Shown one piece after another: positions 17,702 through 26,958 of a stretch of 33,822 bases of DNA (position 1 is the stretch's first letter; each line of letters begins with the position of its first letter). The notes below the pieces were generated by a model that had not been told where the DNA came from, did no database searches, and saw only the letters and a list, made by a program, of their open reading frames with translations. The DNA comes from Oscillospiraceae bacterium (GTDB lineage Bacteria > Bacillota > Clostridia > Oscillospirales > Acutalibacteraceae). The DNA is taken from assembly GCA_902791235.1 (NCBI GenBank), contig CADAUV010000010.1:1-33822 (forward strand). Reading direction: 5' to 3'. A program made the translations under genes and the position numbers.

Positions 17702-19810
17702 ATGCCAAGAAAAGTATCTCTTGAAATGACAAGAAATATCGGTATTATGGCCCATATCGATGCAGGTAAGACCACAACTACCGAGCGTATACTTTACTAT
17801 ACTGGTATCAACCATAAGATCGGTGAGACCCATGATGGTGCGGCTACTATGGACTGGATGGAGCAGGAGCAGGAGCGTGGTATCACAATCACCTCAGCTG
17901 CAACAACTTGCTTCTGGAAGGACCACAGAATTAACATCATTGACACACCCGGTCATGTTGACTTCACAGTTGAGGTTCAGCGTTCACTCAGAGTACTTGA
18001 CGGTTCTGTAACCGTTCTTTGCGCTAAGGGTGGTGTTGAGCCGCAGTCTGAAACCGTATGGCGTCAGGCTGACGAGTATAAGGTACCGAGAATGATATTC
18101 GTTAACAAGATGGATATTATGGGTGCTGATTTCTACAGAGCGCTTGATATGGTTAAGGACCGTTTCAAGTGTAACGCATTACCGATTCAGCTTCCTATCG
18201 GAAGCGAGGATACCTTCAAGGGAATTATTGACCTTGTTGAGAATCACGCGGTAATCTATATTGACCCCGATAAAGAGAAGGGTATGAAATTTGAAATTCA
18301 GGATATTCCTGATGATATGAAGGAGCTTGCAGCAAAGTACAGAAGCGAACTCATCGAGCACATTGTTGAGCAGGATGAGGAGCTTATGGAGAAGTACTTT
18401 GAAGAGGGCGAGGATGCAGTTAGCATTGATGATATCAAGAGAATCATCCGTACCTCTACAATTGCAAACGATATGGTTCCTGTATGCTGTGGTACCGCTT
18501 ACCGTAATATGGGCGTTCAGCCGCTTCTTGACGCAATCATTGACTATATGCCTGCACCGACAGATGTTGAGTCAATCAAGGGTGTAAACCCTGACACCGA
18601 GGAGGAAGAGGTTCGTCATTCTTCAGACGATGAGCCGTTCGCTGCTCTTGCGTTCAAGATTGCAACTGACCCGTATGTTGGTAAGATTTGCTACTTCAGA
18701 GTTTATTCAGGCAAGATTGAAGCAGGTACTCCTTGCTACAATTCTGTTAAGGATAATAAGGAGAGAATGGGTCGTATTCTTCAGATGCACGCAAACCACA
18801 GAGAGGATATTCCTGTTTGCTATGCAGGTGATATTGCCGCTGCGGTAGGTCTTAAGAATACAACAACAGGTGATACACTCTGCGACGAGAATCATCCTAT
18901 AATTCTCGAATCAATGAATTTCCCTGACCCGGTTATCCGTGTTGCTATCGAGCCTAAGACTAAGGCAGGTCAGGAGAAGATGGGTATTGCTCTTGCAAAG
19001 CTTGCCGAGGAGGACCCGACCTTTAAGGCTTACACCGATGAGGAGACAGGACAGACAATTATCGCAGGTATGGGTGAGCTTCACCTTGAGATTATTGTTG
19101 ACAGACTTCTCCGTGAATTCAAGGTTGAGGCTAATGTAGGCACACCTCAGGTTGCTTATAAAGAGACAATTCAGTCCGAGGGTCAGTCAGACCTTAAGTA
19201 TAAGAGACAGTCAGGCGGTAGCGGTCAGTACGGTCATGTTAAGATTCGTATTATGCCTAACCTCGACGAAAACGGCATCGGCAAGGGTTACGAGTTCGTT
19301 AACCAGATTGTCGGCGGTGCTATTCCTAAGGAATATATCCCGGCTGTTGACGCAGGTATTCAGGGCGCTATGAAGAGCGGTATCCTTGCAGGCTACAATG
19401 TAGTTGATGTTAGGGTTGAGCTCTACGATGGTTCTTATCACGAGGTTGACTCATCTGAAATGGCATTTAAGATTGCCGGTTCAATGGCATTCAAGGATGC
19501 TGCAAAGGGCGCTAACCCGATTATCCTTGAGCCGATGATGAAGGTTGTTGTTATCGTTCCCGAGGATTATATGGGCGATGTTATCGGCGACCTTAACTCA
19601 CGCCGCGGACAGATTCAGGGTATGGAGGACAGAGCAGGCGCTAAGCAGATTAACGCAAGAGTTCCTCTTTCAGAGATGTTCGGCTATGTAAACGACCTTC
19701 GTTCAAAGACACAGGGCAGAGGTCAGTATACAATGGAGCCTGACGGATATGAGCCTGTACCGAAGTCAATCGGCGAATCAATCATCAGCGAAAGAGCTAA
19801 AAAAGACTAA
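17702..19810 (+). CDS. fusA: Elongation factor G
   Basis: A 702-residue translational GTPase that drives ribosomal translocation. GTPase motifs: AHIDAGKT (17-24), [11 protein letters not shown] (59-69), DTPGHVDF (81-88, catalytic H85) and NKMD (135-138). Domains II-V follow, including the domain IV segment [14 protein letters not shown] and a C-terminal [11 protein letters not shown] region. Full length, no gap. AGGAGG lies 7 bases upstream of the ATG. The sequence after switch II reads [12 protein letters not shown]; most EF-Gs have an Asp-Ala-Val before GVEPQSE, a small local difference. It is co-transcribed with rpsG. Confidence 0.97.
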   Translation: MPRKVSLEMTRNIGIMAHIDAGKTTTTERILYYTGINHKIGETHDGAATMDWMEQEQERGITITSAATTCFWKDHRINIIDTPGHVDFTVEVQRSLRVLDGSVTVLCAKGGVEPQSETVWRQADEYKVPRMIFVNKMDIMGADFYRALDMVKDRFKCNALPIQLPIGSEDTFKGIIDLVENHAVIYIDPDKEKGMKFEIQDIPDDMKELAAKYRSELIEHIVEQDEELMEKYFEEGEDAVSIDDIKRIIRTSTIANDMVPVCCGTAYRNMGVQPLLDAIIDYMPAPTDVESIKGVNPDTEEEEVRHSSDDEPFAALAFKIATDPYVGKICYFRVYSGKIEAGTPCYNSVKDNKERMGRILQMHANHREDIPVCYAGDIAAAVGLKNTTTGDTLCDENHPIILESMNFPDPVIRVAIEPKTKAGQEKMGIALAKLAEEDPTFKAYTDEETGQTIIAGMGELHLEIIVDRLLREFKVEANVGTPQVAYKETIQSEGQSDLKYKRQSGGSGQYGHVKIRIMPNLDENGIGKGYEFVNQIVGGAIPKEYIPAVDAGIQGAMKSGILAGYNVVDVRVELYDGSYHEVDSSEMAFKIAGSMAFKDAAKGANPIILEPMMKVVVIVPEDYMGDVIGDLNSRRGQIQGMEDRAGAKQINARVPLSEMFGYVNDLRSKTQGRGQYTMEPDGYEPVPKSIGESIISERAKKD

Positions 19811-19817
19811 AAACACT

Positions 19818-19841
19818 AATATCAAAAAAAGACTTGATATT
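19818..19841 (+). other. Small hairpin overlapping the tuf -35 box
   Basis: AATATCAA (19818-19825) pairs with TTGATATT (19834-19841), 8 bases after the fusA stop region, followed by a T-rich stretch. It may act as a weak terminator for the fusA transcript while its right arm holds the -35 box of the tuf promoter. Confidence 0.45.
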
Positions 19842-19862
19842 TCTGTATTTATTTGATAGAAT
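19834..19862 (+). promoter_or_regulatory. tuf promoter
   Basis: TTGATA (19834-19839), 17 bases, TAGAAT (19857-19862), about 44 bases before the tuf ATG. A separate promoter fits the high EF-Tu demand relative to EF-G. Confidence 0.65.
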
Positions 19863-19905
19863 ATCAATGACAATTTTTAATTGAATTTTTTAGGAGGAAA
19901 TTCCA

Positions 19906-21099
19906 ATGGCAAAAGAACATTTTAACCGTACCAAACCACATGTAAATATTGGTACAATCGGTCACGTTGACCATGGTAAGACAACTCTTACTGCTGCTAT
20001 CACAAAGTATCTCGCTAACAAGGGCTATGCAAAGTTCGAGGACTATGCAGATATCGATAAGGCTCCTGAAGAGAGAGAGCGTGGTATCACAATCAACACA
20101 GCTCATGTTGAGTATGAGACTGACAAGCGTCACTATGCTCACGTTGACTGCCCCGGCCATGCTGACTATATCAAGAACATGATTACTGGTGCTGCACAGA
20201 TGGACGGCGCTATCCTTGTAATCGCTTCTACTGATGGTCCTATGGCTCAGACCAAGGAGCACCTTCTCCTTGCTCGTCAGGTAGGTGTACCTGCAATCAT
20301 CGTATTCATGAACAAGACTGACCAGGTTGACGATCCTGAGCTCCTTGAGCTTGTTGAGATGGAGATTCGTGAGACACTCGCTGAGTACGAGTTCGATGAC
20401 GAGTGCCCAATCATCAAGGGTTCTGCTCTTAAGGCTCTTGAGGCTTCTTCAAACGACGATCCTGCTTGCGCTTGCATCGCAGAGCTTATGGACGCTGTTG
20501 ACGAGTATATTCCTACTCCTGACCGTAAGTCAGACCTTCCTTTCCTTATGCCTGTTGAGGATGTATTCACAATCACAGGTCGTGGTACAGTTGCTACAGG
20601 TAGAGTAGAGCGTGGTCAGCTCAAGCTTAACGATACAGTTGAGATGGTTGGTCTTCATGACGAAATCAGCTCAACAGTATGTACAGGTATTGAGATGTTC
20701 AGAAAGCTCCTCGACTATGCTGAGGCTGGCGACAACATCGGTTGTCTTCTTCGTGGTGTTCAGCGTTCAGACATCGAGAGAGGTCAGGTTCTTGCAGCTC
20801 CCGGTTCAATCAAGCCTCACACCAAGTTCTCAGGTCAGGTTTATGTTCTTTCTAAGGACGAGGGTGGCCGTCATACACCTTTCTTCAACAACTATCGTCC
20901 TCAGTTCTATTTCAGAACAACAGACGTAACAGGCGTTATCACTCTTCCTGAGGGTACAGAGATGTGTATGCCCGGCGATAATGTTGAGATGAATGTTGAA
21001 CTCATCACTCCTATCGCTATCGAAGAGGGTCTTCGTTTCGCTATCCGTGAGGGTGGTAGAACAGTTGGTTCAGGCGTTGTTACTGCTATCAACGAGTAA
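19906..21099 (+). CDS. tuf: Elongation factor Tu
   Basis: A 397-residue GTPase that delivers aminoacyl-tRNA to the ribosome. Motifs: GHVDHGKT (19-26), [17 protein letters not shown] and NKTD. NKTD is used where many EF-Tu proteins have NKCD; the change is at a non-catalytic position. Domains II and III follow with [12 protein letters not shown] and the conserved end [19 protein letters not shown] lies 8 bases upstream. A strong terminator follows directly, so the S10 operon does not continue from here as it does in many Firmicutes. Confidence 0.98.
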   Translation: MAKEHFNRTKPHVNIGTIGHVDHGKTTLTAAITKYLANKGYAKFEDYADIDKAPEERERGITINTAHVEYETDKRHYAHVDCPGHADYIKNMITGAAQMDGAILVIASTDGPMAQTKEHLLLARQVGVPAIIVFMNKTDQVDDPELLELVEMEIRETLAEYEFDDECPIIKGSALKALEASSNDDPACACIAELMDAVDEYIPTPDRKSDLPFLMPVEDVFTITGRGTVATGRVERGQLKLNDTVEMVGLHDEISSTVCTGIEMFRKLLDYAEAGDNIGCLLRGVQRSDIERGQVLAAPGSIKPHTKFSGQVYVLSKDEGGRHTPFFNNYRPQFYFRTTDVTGVITLPEGTEMCMPGDNVEMNVELITPIAIEEGLRFAIREGGRTVGSGVVTAINE

Positions 21100-21111
21100 T
21101 CAATAATTTTT

Positions 21112-21148
21112 AAAGAGTGGACGGGTTTCCTGCCCACTCTTTTTTTCT
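21112..21148 (+). terminator. Intrinsic terminator after tuf
   Basis: AAAGAGTGG (21112-21120) pairs with CCCACTCTTT (21133-21142), with partly paired inner bases, followed by a run of T to 21147. A GTG at 21117 that opens the downstream reading frame lies inside this stem and is not a start. Confidence 0.85.
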
Positions 21149-21161
21149 TAAAGGTGATTTT

Positions 21162-22217
21162 ATGACTGAAAGTAGTCTGAAGCAAAACAGAGTCGTTTAT
21201 TTTGACCTGCTTCGCATAGCGGCAATTTATGCCGTAGTTGTTATTCATATAGTATCTCAGCTTTGGTACGAGGCAGGCGTTACCTCTTTTGATTGGATTG
21301 TTTCAACAGCGTATAACAGTGCTTCGCGCTGGGCTGCTCCTGTCTTTGTTATGATAAGCGGAGCGCTTTTCCTTTCGCGTGATAAAATTGATTACAAGGT
21401 CTTTTACAGAAAAAATGTACTGCGCCTTGCAGTCGCGCTTGTTTTCTGGTCCGCAGTCTATGCTCTTGCGAGATTTTTACTTGATGACCATAGCGTAAAA
21501 GCTCTTATAATGAATTTTGCAATAGGCGAGTATCATATCTGGTTTATTAAAATGATGCTCGGAGTTTATATTGCTCTCCCGATTATTAAAAAGCTTTCCG
21601 AGGATGAACGGGTACTCAGATTTACAATTGCGGTAATCTTCACTGTAAGCTCCGTTTTTTCTCAGGCAGTTACCTTCCTTCCGATTAGCGAGGAGAATGC
21701 TGAAAAAGTCTTCGGGGATTTTACCGATGTTCTTTCTTTTTCAGTCTATATCGGCTATTTTCTGCTTGGCTATTATTTCAGTAAAACGGATATTAAAAAG
21801 AATATAAGAGTAATGCTTTATGCTTGCGGCGCCGCTTCGGTAGTCATTATCTTTGCCGTTACCGCTTTTATGTCCGCGAGTCGAAATGAGGTCTATAAGC
21901 TCTTTATCGAGTATGAAAATATTTTTGTTGCAATCAGTGCGTGCGCAGTATTTGTTTTTGCAAAATACAGTAAGCTTCCTGAAAAGCTCAGCGACAGCAA
22001 AAAGAATACGATATTTAAGCTTTCAAAATACACCTTCGGCGCATATCTTGTCCATGTAGGTGTTTTGATTGTGCTTGACAAGTTTGCGGCTCTTAATGTC
22101 AATTCCTACACTCCGCTTCTTTCAGTACCGCTCAATTCACTGCTTGTATTGCTGATTTCAATGCTTGCCTCGCTCGTGCTGAACAAAATCCCGATTGTGA
22201 AAAAATATATCGTGTAG
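21162..22217 (+). CDS. Acyltransferase family 3 membrane protein
   Basis: A 351-residue polytopic membrane protein with about ten helices. It has the family's opening (YFDLLRIAAIYAVVVIH, with the conserved His near residue 28) and the following SRWAAPVFVMISGALFL segment. Family members (OafA/NodX type) transfer acetyl or other acyl groups to cell-surface sugars or lipids; the substrate cannot be read here. The ATG at 21162 has AAGGTGAT 6 bases upstream and follows the tuf terminator, so the longer frame from 21117 is rejected. No strong promoter is visible between the terminator and the ATG. A terminator follows directly, making it a single-gene unit. Confidence 0.87.
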   Translation: MTESSLKQNRVVYFDLLRIAAIYAVVVIHIVSQLWYEAGVTSFDWIVSTAYNSASRWAAPVFVMISGALFLSRDKIDYKVFYRKNVLRLAVALVFWSAVYALARFLLDDHSVKALIMNFAIGEYHIWFIKMMLGVYIALPIIKKLSEDERVLRFTIAVIFTVSSVFSQAVTFLPISEENAEKVFGDFTDVLSFSVYIGYFLLGYYFSKTDIKKNIRVMLYACGAASVVIIFAVTAFMSASRNEVYKLFIEYENIFVAISACAVFVFAKYSKLPEKLSDSKKNTIFKLSKYTFGAYLVHVGVLIVLDKFAALNVNSYTPLLSVPLNSLLVLLISMLASLVLNKIPIVKKYIV

Positions 22218-22220
22218 TTA

Positions 22221-22251
22221 AAATAAAGGTGTTTATCACCTTTATTTTTTT
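22221..22251 (+). terminator. Intrinsic terminator after the acyltransferase gene
   Basis: AATAAAGGTG (22222-22231) pairs with CACCTTTATT (22237-22246) around TTTAT, followed by a T-run. The GTG at 22229 that extends the recD2 frame lies inside the stem. Confidence 0.88.
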
Positions 22252-22285
22252 GTCCTTTTATGGTAAAATCATATCGGTGAAAATT

Positions 22286-24514
22286 ATGGCAGAAGAGCTT
22301 GAAAATTTAACAGGTGCTATCGAGGATATTACCTATAAAAACGAGGATAACGGTTATGCCGTTGTCGAGGTCAGCACTGACGAAGGGTATGTTACCGTCG
22401 TCGGTGTGCTTGGTAATATCATCGTCGGCGAAGAGGTTGTTTTTCAGGGTGAATGGACAATGCACCCGAGCTTCGGAAGGCAGTTTAAAGCCTCGCGCCT
22501 TCAGCACACCATGCCTGCCGATGCGGCTGGTATGCTCCGCTTTTTATCGGGCGGAATTGTAAAGGGCGTGCGTGAGGCAACCGCTGTAAAAATCGTTGAG
22601 CGCTTCGGTGCCGACACCTTTAATGTTATCGAAAACGAGCCTGAGCGCCTTGCCGAAATCAAGGGTATTTCCCGCACGAAAGCAAGGAAAATCAGCCAGG
22701 ATTTTAAAATGCAGTTTGCCGCGCGCGAGGTTATGAACGGACTTGCCGAGCTCGGCTTGAGTCAGCAGGAGGCCTTTGACGCGTACAGGCTTTATAAGAG
22801 CGACGCCCTTGATATTATAAGAGAAAATCCCTATGCCTTTATCTCCGATAACACAATCACCTTCGAGCGTGCGGATGAGATTGCTATGTCGCTTGACGAG
22901 GCGCCCTTGTTTGATTATCGCTGTCAGGCAGGCGTCGTCTATGTAGTAAGGTACAATCTTAATAACGGGCATACCTGCCTGCCGAGAAAGAGTGTGCTTA
23001 AAACTGCGAAAGGGCTTCTTGACTGCGACGACGACGACGCGGAAATTGCGCTTGATAATGCAATTGATGCGAATCAGCTTGTACAGGAGGAGATAAACGG
23101 CAAGGAGTTTATTTTCCTTCCCGAGATATACAGAGCTGAGCATACAATTGCTGACAGAGTTGAGGTAATGCTCAGTCTTCCACCGCAGGAGAGTGAAATC
23201 TCGCAGGCGGAGATTTACGCTTTTGAGTACGCAAACGGTATTGAATTTGACGAGAAGCAGCGACAGGCTATTGAAATTGCTGTGAATAAAGGTATGCTCA
23301 TTCTTACGGGCGGTCCGGGTACGGGTAAAACCACAACCGTAAAAGGTATAATAAGTCTTATGAAAAACAGAGGACTTGATGTTATGCTTGCCGCTCCCAC
23401 GGGCAGAGCCGCTAAGCGTATGACTGAGCTTACAGGCTATGAGGCGAAGACCATACACAGGCTTCTTGAGGTTGAATATCGGGAGGGTGCAACGGAGCCT
23501 GTCTTCGTGCATAATCTGAGAAACCCTCTTGATTGCGACGCGGTTATAGTTGACGAGCTTTCAATGGTTGATGTAACCGTATTTTCGGCTCTTCTTGACG
23601 CGCTTCCTCTTTCCTGCAGGCTTATTATGGTTGGCGATAAGGACCAGCTTCCTCCTGTCGGCGCAGGTAATGTGCTTGAGGATTTAATTAAAAGTGAGCT
23701 GATAGATGTTGTCAGTCTTGATAAGATTTTCCGTCAGGCTATGGAGAGTATGATTGTCGCAAATGCCCATAGGGTAGTTAAGGGCGAAATGCCGTATCTT
23801 GACAATTCAAATTCTTTTTCGGATTTCTTTATTCTTACTGAGGATTCCAAGTATAACGCACCTAAAAAGATTGTAAATCTTGTAACAAAGCGAATTCCTG
23901 CCGGTTACGGTTATGAGCCTGTTAATGATATTCAGGTACTTTGCCCGAGCCGTAAGGGCGAAACGGGTACGGAGAATTTAAACGCGTTACTTCAGGAAAA
24001 GCTTAATCCTCGTGCGCCCGAGAAGAAGGAACTTAAAATAAGGGGATATACCCTTCGCGTCGGCGACAAGGTGATGCAGATTAAAAACAATTACGATGTT
24101 CCGTGGTTCAGGGGCGATGAAAGCGGTACGGGCGTATTCAACGGCGATATCGGAATTCTTGTCGATATCGACCGCGCTAACGACGCAATATCCGTAAAGT
24201 ACGACGACCGCCTCGCTGTATATGCTGTTGAAAACGCCAAGGAGCTGGAGCTTGCCTATGCCATGACCGTTCATAAAAGTCAGGGCAGCGAATTTGAAGC
24301 GGTGGTGCTTCCTACCATCGGCGTGCCGCCTCAGCTTACTTACAGAAATCTTTTCTATACTGCTTTAACGCGTGCTAAAAATCTGCTTATACTTGTCGGT
24401 AATCAGGGCTCGGTTAAAGCGATGGTTGAGAATGACAAGAAAAACAGGCGATACAGTGCGCTTACATATTTTTTAACTCAGGCTGCTAAAGAAAGCATTG
24501 ACAACAGCCTCTAA
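22286..24514 (+). CDS. recD2: ATP-dependent RecD2-type DNA helicase
   Basis: A 742-residue superfamily 1 helicase of the RecD2/YrrC type, which acts in DNA repair without RecBC partners. The N-terminal OB-like segment (GAIEDITYKNEDNGYAVVEV) and the helix-hairpin-helix region (about 80-200, EIKGISRTKARKI) are typical of the family. Walker A is GGPGTGKT at 342-349, Walker B has D423-E424 (VDELSMVD), the GDKDQLPPVGAG motif follows, and HKSQGSEF starts at H663. Start ATG 22286 has GGTGA 6 bases upstream; the earlier frame lies in a terminator. In related genomes recD2 often sits near a comF gene and mreB; comF is absent here. Confidence 0.94.
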   Translation: MAEELENLTGAIEDITYKNEDNGYAVVEVSTDEGYVTVVGVLGNIIVGEEVVFQGEWTMHPSFGRQFKASRLQHTMPADAAGMLRFLSGGIVKGVREATAVKIVERFGADTFNVIENEPERLAEIKGISRTKARKISQDFKMQFAAREVMNGLAELGLSQQEAFDAYRLYKSDALDIIRENPYAFISDNTITFERADEIAMSLDEAPLFDYRCQAGVVYVVRYNLNNGHTCLPRKSVLKTAKGLLDCDDDDAEIALDNAIDANQLVQEEINGKEFIFLPEIYRAEHTIADRVEVMLSLPPQESEISQAEIYAFEYANGIEFDEKQRQAIEIAVNKGMLILTGGPGTGKTTTVKGIISLMKNRGLDVMLAAPTGRAAKRMTELTGYEAKTIHRLLEVEYREGATEPVFVHNLRNPLDCDAVIVDELSMVDVTVFSALLDALPLSCRLIMVGDKDQLPPVGAGNVLEDLIKSELIDVVSLDKIFRQAMESMIVANAHRVVKGEMPYLDNSNSFSDFFILTEDSKYNAPKKIVNLVTKRIPAGYGYEPVNDIQVLCPSRKGETGTENLNALLQEKLNPRAPEKKELKIRGYTLRVGDKVMQIKNNYDVPWFRGDESGTGVFNGDIGILVDIDRANDAISVKYDDRLAVYAVENAKELELAYAMTVHKSQGSEFEAVVLPTIGVPPQLTYRNLFYTALTRAKNLLILVGNQGSVKAMVENDKKNRRYSALTYFLTQAAKESIDNSL

Positions 24515-24526
24515 TTAAAGTAACAT
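24498..24526 (+). promoter_or_regulatory. Candidate promoter of the mreB-ECF operon
   Basis: TTGACA (24498-24503), inside the last codons of recD2, then 17 bases and TAACAT (24521-24526, 4 of 6 consensus). A small interrupted hairpin (24541-24561) lies in the short leader. No cobalamin riboswitch is recognisable in the 65-base gap. Confidence 0.5.
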
Positions 24527-24579
24527 AATATATTATAGTAATTACTGTTTTACAGTGTAATCTGTTTGAGGTTTTATAT

Positions 24580-25608
24580 ATGTTCGGATATGATTTAGGT
24601 GTTGATATCGGTACGGGTAGCGTTGTAATATCCGTAGTGGGAAAGGGTATAGTTTTAAACGAGCCCTCCTATGTTGCCTACGACACCGAGAGTGAAAAAA
24701 TCCTGTACGCAGGCAAAAGAGCTTATTATCTTGAGGGCAGGGAGCCAAACGGCGTAACGGTTATTCAGCCGATAAGAAACGGCGTAGTAACAAATTATTC
24801 GCTTGCCTGCCAGATGCTGAGATTTTTCTTTAACCGCGTACTCAAAAAAAATATTTTCAGACCGAGGGTGGTTGCTTCGGTCCCCTCAGTCAGCACCGAT
24901 GTCGACAGGAGAATACTTGTGTCCGTTCTCATAAACTCGGGCGCGAGGTCGGTATGCCTTATTGAAGAGCCTCTCTGTTCAGCCTTCGGCTCGGGCATTG
25001 ACCCTCTTGACCCGAGCGGTACCTTTGTAATTGATATCGGAGCAGGTACTTCTGATATGGCGGTTGTAAGTCAGGGCTCTATGAGCCAGATTGAAACCGT
25101 TAATATTGCTGGCGACGCCTTTGACGAAGCGATTGCCGAATACCTTAAAAAGAAGTACGGACTTCTAATCGGCATAAGAACAGCCGAGAACATTAAAATA
25201 AATATCGGCGGCGCAATACCGAGGGAAAACGAAGTAACGATGGAAGCAAAGGGCAGAAATGAAAAAACAGGATTGCCGCAGAGCGTCGAGGTTTCAAGCA
25301 CCGAAATAAGCGAGTGCCTTCAGCCGCTTCTTGTTAAAATCACTTCAAAGGCAAAGGCTCTTTTTGAGCGCACCTCTCCGCAGCTTGTTGCCGATATAAC
25401 CGACTCGGGAGTTATCCTGACAGGCGGCAGCGCAAAGCTTTACGGTATGGATGTGCTTTTAAGCGCCGTTTTATCAGTTGATGTAACTATACCTGCTCAT
25501 CCCGAATACTGCGTATCAAAGGGATGCGAGCAGGCGCTTAAAAAAATGGGGATTCTTGACCGTTACGGTTATACCTTTAAGACGAAAGAGGAGGTCAGGA
25601 CAAGATGA
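24580..25608 (+). CDS. mreB: MreB/Mbl-family rod-shape actin homologue
   Basis: A 342-residue bacterial actin that guides lateral wall synthesis. ATPase motifs: phosphate 1 DLGVDIGTGS near 5-14, phosphate 2 DIGAGTSDMAV, the AGDAFDEAI segment with following GIRTAENIKINIG, and the adenosine site LTGGSAKLYGMD. Small deviations from common MreB (DIGTGS for DLGTAN, LTGGSA for LTGGGA) suggest an Mbl/MreBH-like paralogue. A GAGG site lies 9 bases upstream. The stop overlaps the ATG of the next gene (ATGA), coupling it to the corrinoid adenosyltransferase, an unusual partner. No mreC or mreD is nearby. Confidence 0.93.
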   Translation: MFGYDLGVDIGTGSVVISVVGKGIVLNEPSYVAYDTESEKILYAGKRAYYLEGREPNGVTVIQPIRNGVVTNYSLACQMLRFFFNRVLKKNIFRPRVVASVPSVSTDVDRRILVSVLINSGARSVCLIEEPLCSAFGSGIDPLDPSGTFVIDIGAGTSDMAVVSQGSMSQIETVNIAGDAFDEAIAEYLKKKYGLLIGIRTAENIKINIGGAIPRENEVTMEAKGRNEKTGLPQSVEVSSTEISECLQPLLVKITSKAKALFERTSPQLVADITDSGVILTGGSAKLYGMDVLLSAVLSVDVTIPAHPEYCVSKGCEQALKKMGILDRYGYTFKTKEEVRTR

Positions 25609-26075
25609 TTCATTTCTATTACGGATACGGTAAGGGCAAAACTTCTTCCGCTGTCGGACTCGGTATGCGTGCTAACGGCGCAGGGCTTAAGGTGCTTTTT
25701 GTTCAGTTTTTGAAGGATAATAAATCCTCTGAATTAAATGCCGTACCCTTTGAGGTTTTTACCGCACCCGATAAGTTACCCTTTAATCCCTCAAAGGAGG
25801 AGTATCAGCCGTGGGTTGATTTGGCGCTCGACGCCGTTTCTCACAGCGACTGTGATTTGATAATTCTTGATGAGTTTGCGGATGTCATAAACAGCTTTAT
25901 CCCTATGGATTACGCGCTTAAAGTGCTCGATACTCTTACGGATAAAGAGGTTGTTATAACGGGTCATATCGAGTTTAATGAGCTTGTTGAAAAGGCTGAT
26001 TATGTTACACATTTCGGAAGTGTAAAACATCCTTATACCAAGGGCGTTAAGGCACGAAAGGGAATAGAATACTAA
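25605..26075 (+). CDS. cobO: Cob(I)yrinic acid a,c-diamide adenosyltransferase (CobA/CobO/BtuR type)
   Basis: A 156-residue P-loop enzyme that transfers the adenosyl group of ATP to cobalt in corrinoids, giving coenzyme B12 forms. The P-loop GYGKGKTSS is at 7-15, LDEF is the Walker B-like motif, VITGH follows, and the end KHPYTKGVKARKGIEY is the family's signature. It is shorter than the about 196-residue E. coli BtuR because the N-terminal extension is missing, as in many Clostridia. AGGAGG lies 10 bases upstream inside the mreB end, with a 4-base overlap. Location directly before ECF transporter genes suggests imported corrinoid is its substrate; this is inference. Confidence 0.93.
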   Translation: MIHFYYGYGKGKTSSAVGLGMRANGAGLKVLFVQFLKDNKSSELNAVPFEVFTAPDKLPFNPSKEEYQPWVDLALDAVSHSDCDLIILDEFADVINSFIPMDYALKVLDTLTDKEVVITGHIEFNELVEKADYVTHFGSVKHPYTKGVKARKGIEY

Positions 26076-26103
26076 CTGAATAAAATATATAAGGAGGGTG
26101 AGT

Positions 26104-26958
26104 ATGGACAGATTTTCAGGATTTAATCCAAAGGCTACCCTCCTTTATTTTTTGCTTGTTATTGTCGGCACGCTGCTCTTGTTCAACCCGATTTATCTCG
26201 GAATAAGCCTTGTATTCGCCTTTTTATACAGGATTAAATTAACGGGATATAAGTCTGCGCTTCGCACCTTGGGAATTATTCCTGTGCTGATAGCTCTTAC
26301 ATCTGTTTTCAATATGATTTTTGCAGACTACGGAATGACCGTTCTTTTCACCTTGGGTAATAACAGCTTCAAGCTTGAGTCGCTTGCCTATGGATTTACG
26401 CAGGGACTTCTGGTATCAGGTGTACTCCTGTGGTTTTCCTGTTACAACGAAATTGTTACGGGTGAAATGCTCCTGTCGGTATTCGGCGGCTTTATGCCCG
26501 GCACAGCGATGCTCTTTTCAATGACGCTGGCATTTATACCGAGGCTTATGAGAAATGCGCGTGAAATAAATGACGCGAGAGAGCAGTTTGAAAAGGGCAG
26601 AAGCAAGCTTACGCACAGCGTTAAAAATCTGTCCGCTCTTGTTACATTGACCCTTGAGGAAAGCATAGAGCGTTCCGATTCAATGCGTGCAAGAGGATAT
26701 AACAGTAGGCGCAGGCCTTATTCAAAATACCGTTTTTCACACCGTGATTTGCTTCTTGTTATTTCAGAATTAATGCTTTTCGCATTTGTTTTATTCGTAC
26801 GGTTAAGTCGCGGCGCAGTTTTTGCTTTTGACCCCAAGATTTATGTCGCAGAGCAGTCGCCGCTGTATATAATCATTTTTACAGTTTTTACCGCACTGCC
26901 GCTCATAATTGATTTTACGGAGGATTTGAAATGGAAATTATTAAGACGGAAGCTCTGA
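26104..26958 (+). CDS. ecfT: ECF transporter transmembrane protein (EcfT)
   Basis: A 284-residue integral membrane component of an energy-coupling factor transporter. Several helices occupy the first 120 residues and the last 80. A cytoplasmic coupling region carries the family's Ala-Arg-Gly motif, SMRARGY at about 193-199, which docks into the ATPases. The ATG 26104 has GGAGG 6 bases upstream; the GTG at 26098 overlaps that site. The final 28 bases overlap the ATPase gene, so assembly partners are translated together. Confidence 0.92.
   Translation: MDRFSGFNPKATLLYFLLVIVGTLLLFNPIYLGISLVFAFLYRIKLTGYKSALRTLGIIPVLIALTSVFNMIFADYGMTVLFTLGNNSFKLESLAYGFTQGLLVSGVLLWFSCYNEIVTGEMLLSVFGGFMPGTAMLFSMTLAFIPRLMRNAREINDAREQFEKGRSKLTHSVKNLSALVTLTLEESIERSDSMRARGYNSRRRPYSKYRFSHRDLLLVISELMLFAFVLFVRLSRGAVFAFDPKIYVAEQSPLYIIIFTVFTALPLIIDFTEDLKWKLLRRKL

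Noticed and set aside
21117..21161. GTG start for the acyltransferase
   Set aside because: It lies inside the tuf terminator stem; ATG 21162 has a ribosome binding site.
22229..22285. GTG start for recD2
   Set aside because: It lies in the terminator after the acyltransferase; the family N-terminus starts at ATG 22286.
22544..23512. Long antisense open frame (322 codons) inside recD2
   Set aside because: It lies over the helicase motifs of recD2 and has no start signal or family resemblance.
24515..24579. Cobalamin riboswitch before the mreB-cobO-ECF operon
   Set aside because: The gap is only 65 bases and lacks a B12-box-like sequence; known B12 riboswitches are about 200 bases.
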